From a filamentous cyanobacterium CCP2 (lineage in GTDB: Bacteria; Cyanobacteriota; Cyanobacteriia; Elainellales; Elainellaceae), in the NCBI GenBank assembly GCA_003003615.1, contig PVWD01000013.1, positions 1-46,565 of the forward strand: a stretch of 46,565 bases of DNA. The letters are read 5' to 3'. This document shows positions 15,927 through 24,055 of this stretch, piece after piece (positions within the stretch are counted from its first letter, which is position 1; each line of letters begins with the position of its first letter). The position numbers and the translations under genes are program-made. The notes under the pieces are model-generated. The model saw only the letters and a list, made by a program, of their open reading frames with translations. It had not been told where the DNA came from and searched no databases.

Positions 15927-18080
15927 ATGGTTGGGACTGCTGTGAATGGAACTGCTGAAAAGACCGGTGAGAAGACCGTAGTGTATGGGGCTTGCCCTCA
16001 TGACTGCCCTGATACCTGTGCCATGCTCGTGACCGTTGAAGCGGGTCGAGCCGTCAAAGTAGAAGGTAATCCCGATCATCCTTTCACCAGAGGAACCCTG
16101 TGCGGCAAAGTCAGCGATTACCTCGATCGCGTGTACAGTCCCGATCGCATTCTCTATCCCATGCGGCGGGTCGGGGCAAAAGGCAGTGGGCAATTTGAGC
16201 GCATTAGCTGGGATGAAGCCCTAGACGAGATCCGCGATCGGTTTCAGCAGATTATTGCCGAGTATGGGGCAGAGGCAATCATGCCCTGTAGCTATTTGGG
16301 CCATGAAGGCTTACTGAATGGTTTAACAGTGGGCGATGCCTTCTTTAACCGCTTAGGTTCAACCATTACCGAGCGCACCTTCTGCATCTCCTGCACCAGC
16401 ACCGCCTACTTGATGACCTACGGCCCCACCCACGGCACTGACCCCGATACCTTCAATCACTCCAAGTACATCATCTTGTGGGGCTGTAATGCGCTCAGTA
16501 CCAATGTTCATTTGTGGCCCTTCATCAAAGAAGCAAGGCAGCAGGGAGCCAAACTGGTGGTGATTGATCCGGTACGGACGCGCACCGCCCAGCAAGCAGA
16601 CTGGCATATTCCAGTGCGTCCCGGCACCGATGGGGCCCTGGCTTTGGGAATGATGCACGTCATTATCCATGAGAATTTAGTCGATACCGACTACGTGGAA
16701 CAATACACCGTTGGCTATGAAGCCCTGAAGGAACGAGTCAGCCAGTATCCTCCAGAGCGGGTTGCGGAAATTACCGGGATTGCCGTTGAAGACATCATCA
16801 CCCTGGCACGAGAGTACGCCACGACTCAGCCCTCTGTAATTCGCTTAGGTGTGGCTCTAGAGAAACAAGCAGGGGGTGGACAGGGGGTACGGGCGATTAG
16901 CTGCTTACCAGCATTGGTGGGAGCGTGGCGGCATCTAGGGGGTGGAATGCTTCAAGCTCCGATGTGGCCGTTTCCGATTCGGGGAGAAGCCGTTCACCAT
17001 CCAGAATTTATCAAACCTGGAACGCGAGTGGTGAATCAATGGCAACTGGGACAAATCCTCACGGGCGAACTGAATCTTGATCCACCTGTGAAGGCACTGT
17101 TTGTTTACAACTGCAATCCCGTTACCCAAGCCGCAGAACAGGACAAGATTGTAGCAGGACTGATGCGAGAAGACTTATTTACCGTTGTGAGTGAACACTT
17201 TCTCACCGATACAGCAGACTATGCGGATATTGTTTTACCTGCCACCACACAAGTGGAAAACCTGGATCTGATGTTTTCCTGGGGGCATACCTACGTCACG
17301 CTGAACTTGCCTGCGATCGACCCACCGGGAGAAGCCATTTCCAATACTGAGCTATTCCGTCGTCTTGCTGCCAGGATGGGCTTTGAAGAAGAATGCTTTC
17401 AGCTTAGTGATGAAGCACTGGCAATGGAAGTGCTGGATTATTCTGCACCAACCATGCAGGGCATCACGATGGATCTGTTGAAGCAGAAGGGATACGCCAA
17501 GCTGAAGATTGATCTCGTTCCCCATAAAGAAGGCAATTTTCCCACGCCTTCGGGCAAGTGTGAGTTTGTTTCGTCGATGAAGGTGGATAGCAACTATGTT
17601 CTGCCTGTCTTCCGGCAAGGCTGCGAAGAATATCAACCGGGAGAGCCGATCGACCCTCTGCCCACCTACACGCCGCAGCGAGAATCGGTTCACAGCAATC
17701 CAGATTTGGCAAAGCGTTATCCCTTGAGTCTGCTGTCCGCCAAACCGCATCAATTTATCAATTCCTGCTTTGCCAACCTGCCCAAACACTCAAAACTTCA
17801 GGGTGCCCCACGGGTGATCATTCACCCCGATGATGCAACGCAGCGGGGAATTAGTGAAGGGCAAGTCGTCAAGGTGTTTAACGATCGCGGAGCTTTTGAA
17901 GTGCCAGCCCAAATTAGCGACATGACCCGACCAGGAGTGGTGGTGGCTCCGCTGGGATACTGGCGCAAACTCAGTCATGCAGGCAATACAATTAATGCGG
18001 CTACGGCTGCCCTGTTTGCGGATATGGGGCATACGGCTGCGGTGGGAGATGCTCTGGTTGAAGTTGCGGTTGCGAGTTAG
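15927..18080 (+). CDS. Molybdopterin oxidoreductase, DMSO reductase family
   Basis: The 717-residue protein begins with a [4Fe-4S] ligand set, Cys23, Cys27, Cys31 (ACPHDCPDTC) and Cys59 (GTLCGK). It continues with the molybdopterin-binding domains; FCISCTS near 150 lies where the metal-ligand residue is usually found. A C-terminal dinucleotide/pterin-binding beta-barrel starts near 590 (SLLSAKPHQFINSCF, HPDDAT). No twin-arginine signal is visible, so it is probably cytoplasmic. AGGAG lies 8 bases before the ATG. The substrate is not clear: the family includes formate, nitrate, thiosulfate and acetylene-hydrating enzymes. It lies 236 bp before the nitrile hydratase locus on the same strand, which suggests but does not prove a link. 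Confidence 0.88.
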   Translation: MVGTAVNGTAEKTGEKTVVYGACPHDCPDTCAMLVTVEAGRAVKVEGNPDHPFTRGTLCGKVSDYLDRVYSPDRILYPMRRVGAKGSGQFERISWDEALDEIRDRFQQIIAEYGAEAIMPCSYLGHEGLLNGLTVGDAFFNRLGSTITERTFCISCTSTAYLMTYGPTHGTDPDTFNHSKYIILWGCNALSTNVHLWPFIKEARQQGAKLVVIDPVRTRTAQQADWHIPVRPGTDGALALGMMHVIIHENLVDTDYVEQYTVGYEALKERVSQYPPERVAEITGIAVEDIITLAREYATTQPSVIRLGVALEKQAGGGQGVRAISCLPALVGAWRHLGGGMLQAPMWPFPIRGEAVHHPEFIKPGTRVVNQWQLGQILTGELNLDPPVKALFVYNCNPVTQAAEQDKIVAGLMREDLFTVVSEHFLTDTADYADIVLPATTQVENLDLMFSWGHTYVTLNLPAIDPPGEAISNTELFRRLAARMGFEEECFQLSDEALAMEVLDYSAPTMQGITMDLLKQKGYAKLKIDLVPHKEGNFPTPSGKCEFVSSMKVDSNYVLPVFRQGCEEYQPGEPIDPLPTYTPQRESVHSNPDLAKRYPLSLLSAKPHQFINSCFANLPKHSKLQGAPRVIIHPDDATQRGISEGQVVKVFNDRGAFEVPAQISDMTRPGVVVAPLGYWRKLSHAGNTINAATAALFADMGHTAAVGDALVEVAVAS

Positions 18081-18140
18081 GGGTTATGGATTGAATCAAA
18101 CTGAGTGTGCCTTGGAATACAGTTTGCTGTCACCACTCCC

Positions 18141-18159
18141 CATACTATGCCGTAGTATG
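18141..18159. promoter_or_regulatory. Inverted repeat before the nitrile hydratase locus
   Basis: CATACTA and TAGTATG are perfect 7-bp arms separated by TGCCG, in the gap between the molybdoenzyme and the cobW-type gene. No T tract follows, so an operator is as likely as a terminator hairpin. Confidence 0.4.
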
Positions 18160-18316
18160 AACTACTGAAAAGCTATGCAGATAAGCGGTTTTAGCAACAA
18201 TTACCGTTGGGATGAATGCTGCTGTCCTTCCCTTCATTTGCTAATCGGATAGTTGTTGGAATGCTTGCAAGAGTATGATTTGTCGTTCGTGTACAAAAGC
18301 TAGAGCGTTTTAAGCT

Positions 18317-19294
18317 ATGGTTGCTGAAGTTCGATCGCCTGTACCGGTCAGCGTGATTACGGGGTATTTAGGAGCAGGAAAAACCACTCTGCTGAACCGT
18401 CTGCTCACTCAAGAGCATGGTAAAAAAGTAGCTGTTATCGTCAATGAATTTGGTGAAGTTGGCATTGATAGCCAATTGATCATTGATGCCGATGAAGAAA
18501 TTCTGGAAATGAATAACGGGTGTATTTGTTGCACCGTTCGCAGTGATCTCATTCGGATCTTTAACTCCTTAATGGAGAAGCAGGACAAGTTTGATTATCT
18601 CGTGATTGAAACCACCGGGCTGGCTGATCCCGCCCCAGTAATTCAGTCTTTCTTCGTGGATGAGGTGATGCGCTCTAAAACGCAACTGGATGCCGTTATC
18701 ACCGTCGTTGATGCCAAACACATTGAGGAACACTGGGACAGTGACGAAGTTCAAGAACAGATTGCCTTTGCAGATGTCCTTCTGTTGAACAAAACAGATT
18801 TAGTATCTCCCGAACAGTTGGACGAGCTAGAGCAGCGTATTCGCAGCATGACAGGCTTCGCCAAGATCTATCGAACCCAAAACAGTGATGTGTCGATGGA
18901 TGCGATTCTGGGCATCAAGGCATTTGACCTGAAGCAAGCCCTCCACATTGATCCAGAGTTTCTCAATGAAACGGCCCATGAACACGATGAGTCGGTGTTT
19001 TCGGTTGCCATTGTCCAACCGGGAGCAGTGGATGGAGACAAATTCAACCGCTGGATTTATCAACTCCTGCAAGAGAAAGGCACCGATATCTTCCGCATGA
19101 AAGGCATTTTGGATATTGACTCAGAGGATCGCCGATTTGTGTTTCAGGGGGTTCATATGCTGCTGGATGGTCGTCCGGGACGGATGTGGAAGCCAGACGA
19201 ACTGCGGCGAAATGAACTTGTCTTCATCGGGCGGAATTTGTCAGAGTCTGAATTGACAGCAGGATTTCAGTCTTGTTTGATTCAGTCGGCTTGA
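18317..19294 (+). CDS. CobW/P47K-family GTPase metallochaperone
   Basis: The protein (325 residues) is a G3E GTPase: Walker A GYLGAGKTT (16-24), the metal-binding CICC motif (Cys69, Cys71, Cys72) in NNGCICCTVRSDL, a switch region ETTGLADP and NKTD for guanine recognition. A C-terminal CobW domain follows from about 235. These proteins deliver metals such as zinc or cobalt to client enzymes, and the P47K branch activates Fe-type nitrile hydratase. Here it heads a locus whose hydratase has a cobalt-type motif. It therefore may supply the metal, alongside the p14K-like activator downstream. No strong ribosome site is seen at the chosen ATG. Confidence 0.88.
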   Translation: MVAEVRSPVPVSVITGYLGAGKTTLLNRLLTQEHGKKVAVIVNEFGEVGIDSQLIIDADEEILEMNNGCICCTVRSDLIRIFNSLMEKQDKFDYLVIETTGLADPAPVIQSFFVDEVMRSKTQLDAVITVVDAKHIEEHWDSDEVQEQIAFADVLLLNKTDLVSPEQLDELEQRIRSMTGFAKIYRTQNSDVSMDAILGIKAFDLKQALHIDPEFLNETAHEHDESVFSVAIVQPGAVDGDKFNRWIYQLLQEKGTDIFRMKGILDIDSEDRRFVFQGVHMLLDGRPGRMWKPDELRRNELVFIGRNLSESELTAGFQSCLIQSA

Positions 19295-19345
19295 ACATCT
19301 ATGCTCCAGAAGCTTCACGATACCGTTACTCAGATCATGTCCGAT

Positions 19346-19415
19346 CGGCAGGCAAGATGCCTGCGCTACTGTTCCTCAAATTATGTCTAACCGGCAGGCA
19401 AGATGCCTACGCTAC
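19346..19415. repeat. Two copies of a dispersed cyanobacterial repeat
   Basis: CGGCAGGCAAGATGCCT followed by GCGCTAC or ACGCTAC occurs twice, 46 bp apart. The core AGGCA-AGA-TGCCT is a small palindrome. A related GTGGGCATCTTGCCCAC-type sequence occurs twice between the hydratase alpha and activator genes. Cyanobacterial genomes often carry such dispersed palindromic repeats in intergenic DNA; no function is evident. Confidence 0.6.
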
Positions 19416-19518
19416 GGGGATCTCAATAAACAATTTTCTTGTGGGGTGGGTTATCTTACCTGCCCAGCCATAGCCAGGATTTAAGGTGATTCGCCCCATA
19501 CTGAGAGGAGATAACTTG

Positions 19519-20034
19519 ATGAAAAAGCTAGATGCCTACAGCGTTAGCATTGGTGTTCTAGGTGGCATTGATACTTACCTGACCGCAACGGTGATTCTTG
19601 TTCCGGTTTGGGTCACTTTTATTGCCTGGGCATCCTTCTTCATCCTGGGAGGTGGAAAAGCAGGGCTGGTTCAGAGCATTGTGTCTAACTTAACTGGCAT
19701 TCTCATTGCTTCGCTGACCCTGCTGGCGATCGCCCTCATCGGTGACAACGCTGTGGTTGCTGCGATCTGCGTCGGGATTGGCAGTGCTGCAATGGTGCAG
19801 GTTTCCAAAATTCCGATTCTCACTGCGATTCCTGCGATCGTTTGGGGATTTGCCTCTATGGTAGGCACTAGCGTGGCTACGGGAATGCCAATTACAACGG
19901 CTGGATTAAACAATCCGGGTATTGTTGCGGCCGCTGCCATGATTTTAGGAGGATTGTTCGGCTACCTGTCAGAACTTTGGGGGAATGCCATGACCCGTGA
20001 ACCAGTCACAGAACGCGATCGTACCCGCGTTTAG
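19519..20034 (+). CDS. DUF1097 (YcdZ-like) membrane protein
   Basis: The start at 19519 is preceded by GAGAGGAGATAACTTG, a good ribosome site; an upstream in-frame ATG at 19486 lacks one. The 171-residue product has five or six hydrophobic helices with Gly/Ala-rich faces and a short basic tail. It matches the DUF1097 family, whose Escherichia coli member is YcdZ, of unknown function. It sits between the CobW-type GTPase and the hydratase beta gene on the same strand. This raises the possibility of a transporter for metal, nitrile or amide; that is inference from position only. Confidence 0.7.
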   Translation: MKKLDAYSVSIGVLGGIDTYLTATVILVPVWVTFIAWASFFILGGGKAGLVQSIVSNLTGILIASLTLLAIALIGDNAVVAAICVGIGSAAMVQVSKIPILTAIPAIVWGFASMVGTSVATGMPITTAGLNNPGIVAAAAMILGGLFGYLSELWGNAMTREPVTERDRTRV

Positions 20035-20080
20035 ATTAATTTTATCCACATTGAAATGAATCTCTCATGGAATAACTCAG

Positions 20081-20800
20081 ATGAAGCTACAACACTACAT
20101 CGGCGGATTGGAAGGATTAGAACCGTCCAGCTTTGAAAAGCGGGTCTTTGTCCAACCCTGGGAACAGCGAATTTTCGGAATTCACGTTGCCATGATGGCA
20201 TTGAGCAACCATCTGGAAGCCGTAAAGAATGTACCAACCACCTTCAAAAGTTTCTGGACGTGGGGACATCTGCGAACGGGCGCAGAGGGACTGAATCCCT
20301 TTGACTACTTCAAGTATCGATACTACGAGAAATGGTTGGGGGGAATTTCGGGATTCTTTATAGACTCTGGGTATGTCAGCAAAGAAGAACTGGATGCCAA
20401 AACGACTGAGTATCTGGAGAATCTGGAAGCCCCTCTCCCTGATGGGGGTGAACCTGCGATCGATGAACAGGTGATTGAATATCTCCGAGTGGGAGACTCG
20501 CCTAAGTGTGAGGTGGAGGTTCAGCCCAAGTTCAAGGTTGGGGATGTTGTGACCGTTAAAAATCCACCGCCAGTGGCCCACTGTAAACTGCCGGGCTACC
20601 TGCGAACCAAACAGGGGGTTGTGGATGAAGTCTATGACGGTGCTTACAATTACTACTTCCCCACGGGGGACGGAGTTGGCGAGCCAATGCCTATCTACAA
20701 CGTCAAGTTCAACTCCCACGAAATTTGGGACAACCTGACCGAACCGAATACGGAAATTTACGTTCAGATTTTCGAGGCCTATCTTGAAGATCCGGCGTAA
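20081..20800 (+). CDS. nthB: Nitrile hydratase beta subunit
   Basis: Nitrile hydratase hydrates nitriles to amides as an alpha-beta heterodimer, with the metal held by the alpha subunit. The 239-residue product shows the beta-subunit signature: the N-terminal IGGLEGLEP segment, WEQRIFGIHVAMMALSNHL (about 27-45) and a C-terminal SH3-like barrel. The barrel starts near 150, with KFKVGDVVTVKNPPP, H-KLPGYLR and VKFNSHEIWD. The length and full set of segments indicate an intact gene. It precedes the alpha gene by 36 bp. This beta-alpha-activator order is typical of cobalt-type hydratases, while Fe-type loci usually have alpha first. Thiocyanate hydrolase subunits are related, but the alpha partner favours nitrile hydratase. 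Confidence 0.93.
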   Translation: MKLQHYIGGLEGLEPSSFEKRVFVQPWEQRIFGIHVAMMALSNHLEAVKNVPTTFKSFWTWGHLRTGAEGLNPFDYFKYRYYEKWLGGISGFFIDSGYVSKEELDAKTTEYLENLEAPLPDGGEPAIDEQVIEYLRVGDSPKCEVEVQPKFKVGDVVTVKNPPPVAHCKLPGYLRTKQGVVDEVYDGAYNYYFPTGDGVGEPMPIYNVKFNSHEIWDNLTEPNTEIYVQIFEAYLEDPA

Positions 20801-20836
20801 TCAACCGATTTAAGATAACTGAGGAGATGGAATGGA

Positions 20837-21445
20837 ATGAGTGAGAACGTCGATCGGGAAACGTACAGTGCTGCGCGAGTTCGTGCTCTGGAATCTTTGC
20901 TGATTGAAAAAGGAATTATCACTGGAGAGACCGTTGACAAAGTAATCGAATTCTTTGAAAAAGACATGGGGCCGTTTAACGGTGCCAAAATTGTTGCCAA
21001 AGCCTGGGTTGATCCAGAGTACAAGCAACGGCTGTTGGAGGATACCCCTGCGGCGATCGCAGAACTAAACTTTCCGCGTGGTATGGCGGGAGCAGAGGGG
21101 GAAAACATGAAAGCAGTTGCCAATACCCCTGAAGTCCATAACTTAATCGTTTGTACGATGTGTTCCTGCTACCCCTGGCCCGTTTTAGGATTACCGCCCT
21201 ACTGGTTTAAAGATCCTACGTTTCGCGCCAGAGCCATCCGAGAACCGCGCAAGGTTTTGAAAGAGTTTGGTCTGGATGTTCCTGAATCCGTTGAAGTCCG
21301 GGTTTGGGATACCAGTGCTCAAATCCGCTGGTTTGTGGTTCCAGAACGCCCTGAAGGAACGGAGGGTTGGACGGAAGAACAGCTTGCGAACATTATTACC
21401 CCAGAGTCAATGCAGGGAGCCGCAAAAGTCGTTGTCCCCGCTTAA
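20837..21445 (+). CDS. nthA: Nitrile hydratase alpha subunit, cobalt-type motif
   Basis: The 202-residue subunit carries the metal-claw motif CTMCSC at 106-111 in VCTMCSCYPWPVLGLPP. The three cysteines and Ser110 with backbone amides hold the metal, and two of the cysteines are normally oxidised. Threonine at position 107 is the cobalt-type signature (Fe-type has serine). The family's WDTSAQIRWFVVP strand and the ITPESM tail are present, so the gene is intact. GAGGAG precedes the ATG by about 12 bases. It probably forms one operon with the beta gene. The product should convert nitriles to amides in the cytoplasm. Confidence 0.95.
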   Translation: MSENVDRETYSAARVRALESLLIEKGIITGETVDKVIEFFEKDMGPFNGAKIVAKAWVDPEYKQRLLEDTPAAIAELNFPRGMAGAEGENMKAVANTPEVHNLIVCTMCSCYPWPVLGLPPYWFKDPTFRARAIREPRKVLKEFGLDVPESVEVRVWDTSAQIRWFVVPERPEGTEGWTEEQLANIITPESMQGAAKVVVPA

Positions 21446-21448
21446 ACC

Positions 21449-21600
21449 AAATTCAATCCACCAAAATTCTCGTGGGGTGGGCATCTTGCCCACCCAGTCA
21501 ACCAAACTATGAGCCAAATTCAATCCACCAAAACTCTTGTGAGGTGGGCATCTTGCCCGCCCAATCAACAAAACAAGACTATGAGCCAAACATTCAATCC
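21449..21600. repeat. Tandem copies of a 67-74 bp repeat with a palindromic core
   Basis: Two near-identical units start at about 21451 and 21518 with ATTCAATCCACCAAAA, each containing a GGTGGGCATCTTGCCC-type palindrome and ending CTATGAGCC. A third truncated start occurs at about 21592. They fill the space between the hydratase alpha gene and its activator and look like an expansion of a dispersed cyanobacterial repeat. They create an artificial open frame running into the activator gene. Confidence 0.7.
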
Positions 21601-21642
21601 ACATCCTTGATGCAAACCCAGCAGGAACAGGAAGAAACCGCA

Positions 21643-22023
21643 ATGCAAATTAAGTTCGAGCAATTTGCAACCGCCAGCATGATTGGCAACGAAGATGCTC
21701 CGCCTCGGAGTAATGGCGAGCTTTTGTTTCAAAGACCCTGGGAAGGTCGAGCGTTTGGCATGGCGATCGCCCTTTCCAAAAAGGGACACTACGAATGGGA
21801 AGACTTTCGCCAACAGTTAATTGCATCCATTGCGGAATGGGAAGCAGAACACTGTAAAGACGATCCTGATTGGGACTATTACTTACGCTGGCTTCTCTCT
21901 CTGGAACGGCTAGTGCTGGAGTCGAACCTTATTAGTGCAGACGAACTAGAACAGCGGACTCGTCAACTGATGACCGGAACAGCCGAAACAAGCGAATCTG
22001 CGATTTCTTCAGAGAATCCGTAG
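21643..22023 (+). CDS. Nitrile hydratase activator, p14K-like
   Basis: The start at 21643 is chosen because AGGAAG lies nine bases before it; an ATG at 21610 would add eleven residues, and everything upstream of that is repeat DNA. The 126-residue product resembles the hydratase beta N-terminal domain, with LLFQRPWEGRAFGMAIALS and WDYYLRWLLSLERLVLE. This is the hallmark of p14K/NhhG proteins. Those proteins form a complex with the apo-alpha subunit and exchange in the cobalt-loaded form. It follows the alpha gene on the same strand after about 200 bp of repeat DNA. Read-through transcription is likely. Confidence 0.87.
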   Translation: MQIKFEQFATASMIGNEDAPPRSNGELLFQRPWEGRAFGMAIALSKKGHYEWEDFRQQLIASIAEWEAEHCKDDPDWDYYLRWLLSLERLVLESNLISADELEQRTRQLMTGTAETSESAISSENP

Positions 22024-22082
22024 CGCAGACATCTTGCCTGCATTAGTGCAGCCTCTCTACAAGGAGCAAACAAGCTGATTGC

Positions 22083-22305
22083 ATGGCAAAAACCGCGATC
22101 GCTGACCTGTTTCATGGTTATGCTTACCATGGGTTGTTGTCTGTGAAAACTGCTCACGGCAAAAGGGCTACTTAATTCAGCAGCGATCGATCAGAAGATT
22201 GCAGAGCTTTTAGCGGAACGTGAAGCTGAGCAGGAACATGAGCATAAACACTCGATCGGAGACTATCTCACGTTCATACTACAGCCTGAGTTAAACCAGA
22301 CATAG
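22083..22305 (+). pseudogene. Frameshifted or decayed small gene
   Basis: An ATG at 22083 opens a 30-codon frame (MAKTAIADLFHGYAYHG...) that stops at 22173. A second frame from 22147 continues for 52 codons (KGLLNSAAIDQKIAEL, REAEQEHEHKHSIGDY) to a stop at 22303, overlapping the end of the convergent isochorismatase gene. Joined by a frameshift they would make one protein of about 75 residues. The second part faintly resembles the N-terminal helices of the hydratase alpha subunit. I regard it as a remnant. Confidence 0.3.
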
Positions 22306-22873
22306 CCTCGATAAATTCGTGATGCATCAATCGGGAATTTCGTTGTAAATATTCCATCGACTTCAGTGCAGCCCAATGAGCATCCCAATCGGAACCCATG
22401 CAGCAGTCTTCAATGACATAAAAGTGATAGTCGTGCTGATGGGCATCAACCGACGTGTAATGTACACACACGTTCGTCAGTGTTCCCATGATGACGAGGG
22501 TTTTCACGCCTAATCCGCGCAGCAGCAAATCAAGGTCGGTGGCAAAGAAGGCACTATAGCGACGTTTGGCGATCGTAAATTCTCCATCGCGGGGAGAGAA
22601 ATCAGGATGAAAATCGGTTCCGGGCCAGGTTTCAAGACAGTGAATGGGTTCAGTCCCGTCTAACTCTCGCCCAAAATCTACCATTTCTTTGCGATGCACT
22701 TCCTTAGTGTGGATAATGGGCAATCCTGCGGCTCTGGCAGTGGCTAACACTTTCTGGGCTTTTGGTAACACATCAGAAGAACCAACCGTATGCAGTGGGC
22801 CGCCACCAAAGTTATCTTCTTGAAAGTCAATAATCAGTAACGCTGTGGAAGGGATATCAAACTTTGGAATCAT
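22274..22873 (-). CDS. Isochorismatase-family cysteine hydrolase
   Basis: The 199-residue protein has the family's catalytic triad: Asp16 in LLIIDFQ, Lys103 in KRRYSAFFATDLDLLLR and Cys136 in MGTLTNVCVHYT, preceded by the usual cis-peptide region. Members hydrolyse isochorismate, nicotinamide, N-carbamoyl compounds, biuret and similar amides. Facing the nitrile hydratase genes, an amidase-like role on the amide produced is attractive but only inferred. It converges on the hydratase locus and is separated from the metallo-hydrolase gene behind it by about 340 bp. Only a weak ribosome site precedes the ATG. Confidence 0.88.
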   Translation of the reverse strand: MIPKFDIPSTALLIIDFQEDNFGGGPLHTVGSSDVLPKAQKVLATARAAGLPIIHTKEVHRKEMVDFGRELDGTEPIHCLETWPGTDFHPDFSPRDGEFTIAKRRYSAFFATDLDLLLRGLGVKTLVIMGTLTNVCVHYTSVDAHQHDYHFYVIEDCCMGSDWDAHWAALKSMEYLQRNSRLMHHEFIEAMSGLTQAVV

Positions 22874-23217
22874 ACACCGTCATCCTTAACTCGTTCATAC
22901 AGCAGGTTCGATCGCATAGTACGCGATCTTGAAGTCCTCCTATCAACAATGGAGGAGTCAAGTTTCTCAGTTTGAATTCAATCACTAAATTAGCGAATAG
23001 GCAATAGATTGGCTTTTAGCTACCGAATCACTCATTAAACCGTTGCTTCAGGTACACCAAGCTCACGAGCAATATAGCTATACGAAATACGTCCATTTAG
23101 TTGTAAATATTTAGTGATTTTTAATTAGCCCATCAGTTTAATATTCAGTTTGATAGGAGAAATAACCACGTCTCAACTACATCAAAGCCCGTCTCACTCC
23201 AAGGGAAATTGCAAATA
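22874..23217. other. Intergenic region with an HTH-like remnant
   Basis: No intact gene is seen. On the minus strand a 29-codon frame between stops at about 23035-23124 reads ITKYLQLNGRISYSYIARELG followed by VPEATV, resembling a helix-turn-helix segment of a mobile-element or regulatory protein. It has no start codon. The rest is low in G+C and without clear structure. Confidence 0.35.
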
Positions 23218-23979
23218 TCATTCTGAAGGACAACCAGGCTGACGACGAAATTCTAAGTACTCTGTAATGATCTGGCTGTATCGTTCCTGGCCAAAAATGG
23301 TGTAATGACCTGGATAAACGGTTTCGATCGCCAGTCTTTCCAGTCGTTTGTAGGTGGAAATGTAGGTTGGAATGTGGCTGCAATGAAGTTGATCAAGCAG
23401 TTCTCCATCGTAAATCACATCACCCGAAAACAGTTCCTGCGACTTGGGATCATACAGCGCAATACAACCCGGTGAATGTCCAGGTAAATGCAGCACTTCC
23501 AACGCCCGATCGCCCAAATCCAGTACATCTCCCTCATTGAGAATGTGAGTCGGTTCAGCCGCCTTGAGCGTGTACGTTTCCACGGTGAACCCCTCATAGG
23601 GCAAACAATCAAAATGTTCTGGCAAAACCCAGCCCTGCGCTGGTGAACAAAGGGCTTCGTAGTCGTCTCCCGTTCGCAACGCTGAAGCCTCAGCTGCATG
23701 AATGGCGCGATGCTCAAATTCGTGCATACTGCCAGCATGATCAAAATGAATGTGGGAAGCGATCGCCAGCAACGGTTTGTCCAGTAAACTCGCGATGTAG
23801 TGACGCAAGCTAGACACGCCTAAACCCGTATCAATTAATAAATCCTGGTTTTGTCCCTTGATCAGCCACAAATTGGCCCGGTTAAACCAATAATAATGAG
23901 GTTCGGTAATCAAATACAGCCGATCGTTAATTTTTTGCGTAGAGAACCACTGATCACAAACAGGTCTTGCTTCTGGCAT
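23218..23979 (-). CDS. Metallo-beta-lactamase-fold hydrolase
   Basis: The chosen ATG at 23979 gives 253 residues and avoids overlap with the preceding gene; the frame stays open to 24120, which would overlap the DUF4242 gene end by 65 bp. Metal ligands are visible: the HIHFDH motif (SHIHFDHAGSM), His in LPGHSPG, Asp in FSGDVIYDGEL and the last His in YPGHYT. The family includes glyoxalase II-like thioesterases, lactonases and RNases. No ribonuclease beta-CASP domain is present, so a small-molecule hydrolase is likely. It is the last gene of the minus-strand group that starts with the BTAD regulator. Confidence 0.85.
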   Translation of the reverse strand: MPEARPVCDQWFSTQKINDRLYLITEPHYYWFNRANLWLIKGQNQDLLIDTGLGVSSLRHYIASLLDKPLLAIASHIHFDHAGSMHEFEHRAIHAAEASALRTGDDYEALCSPAQGWVLPEHFDCLPYEGFTVETYTLKAAEPTHILNEGDVLDLGDRALEVLHLPGHSPGCIALYDPKSQELFSGDVIYDGELLDQLHCSHIPTYISTYKRLERLAIETVYPGHYTIFGQERYSQIITEYLEFRRQPGCPSE

Positions 23980-24055
23980 AAATCGCTGTTGGATAGAAAT
24001 ACACCCTTCCGGGAAAGAAGGATTACTATTGACTGTACTGTAATTTGTCGGATTG

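Noticed and set aside
21367-21642. Long N-terminal extension of the p14K-like activator
   Set aside because: It overlaps the alpha subunit gene and dispersed repeats; a good ribosome site lies before ATG 21643.
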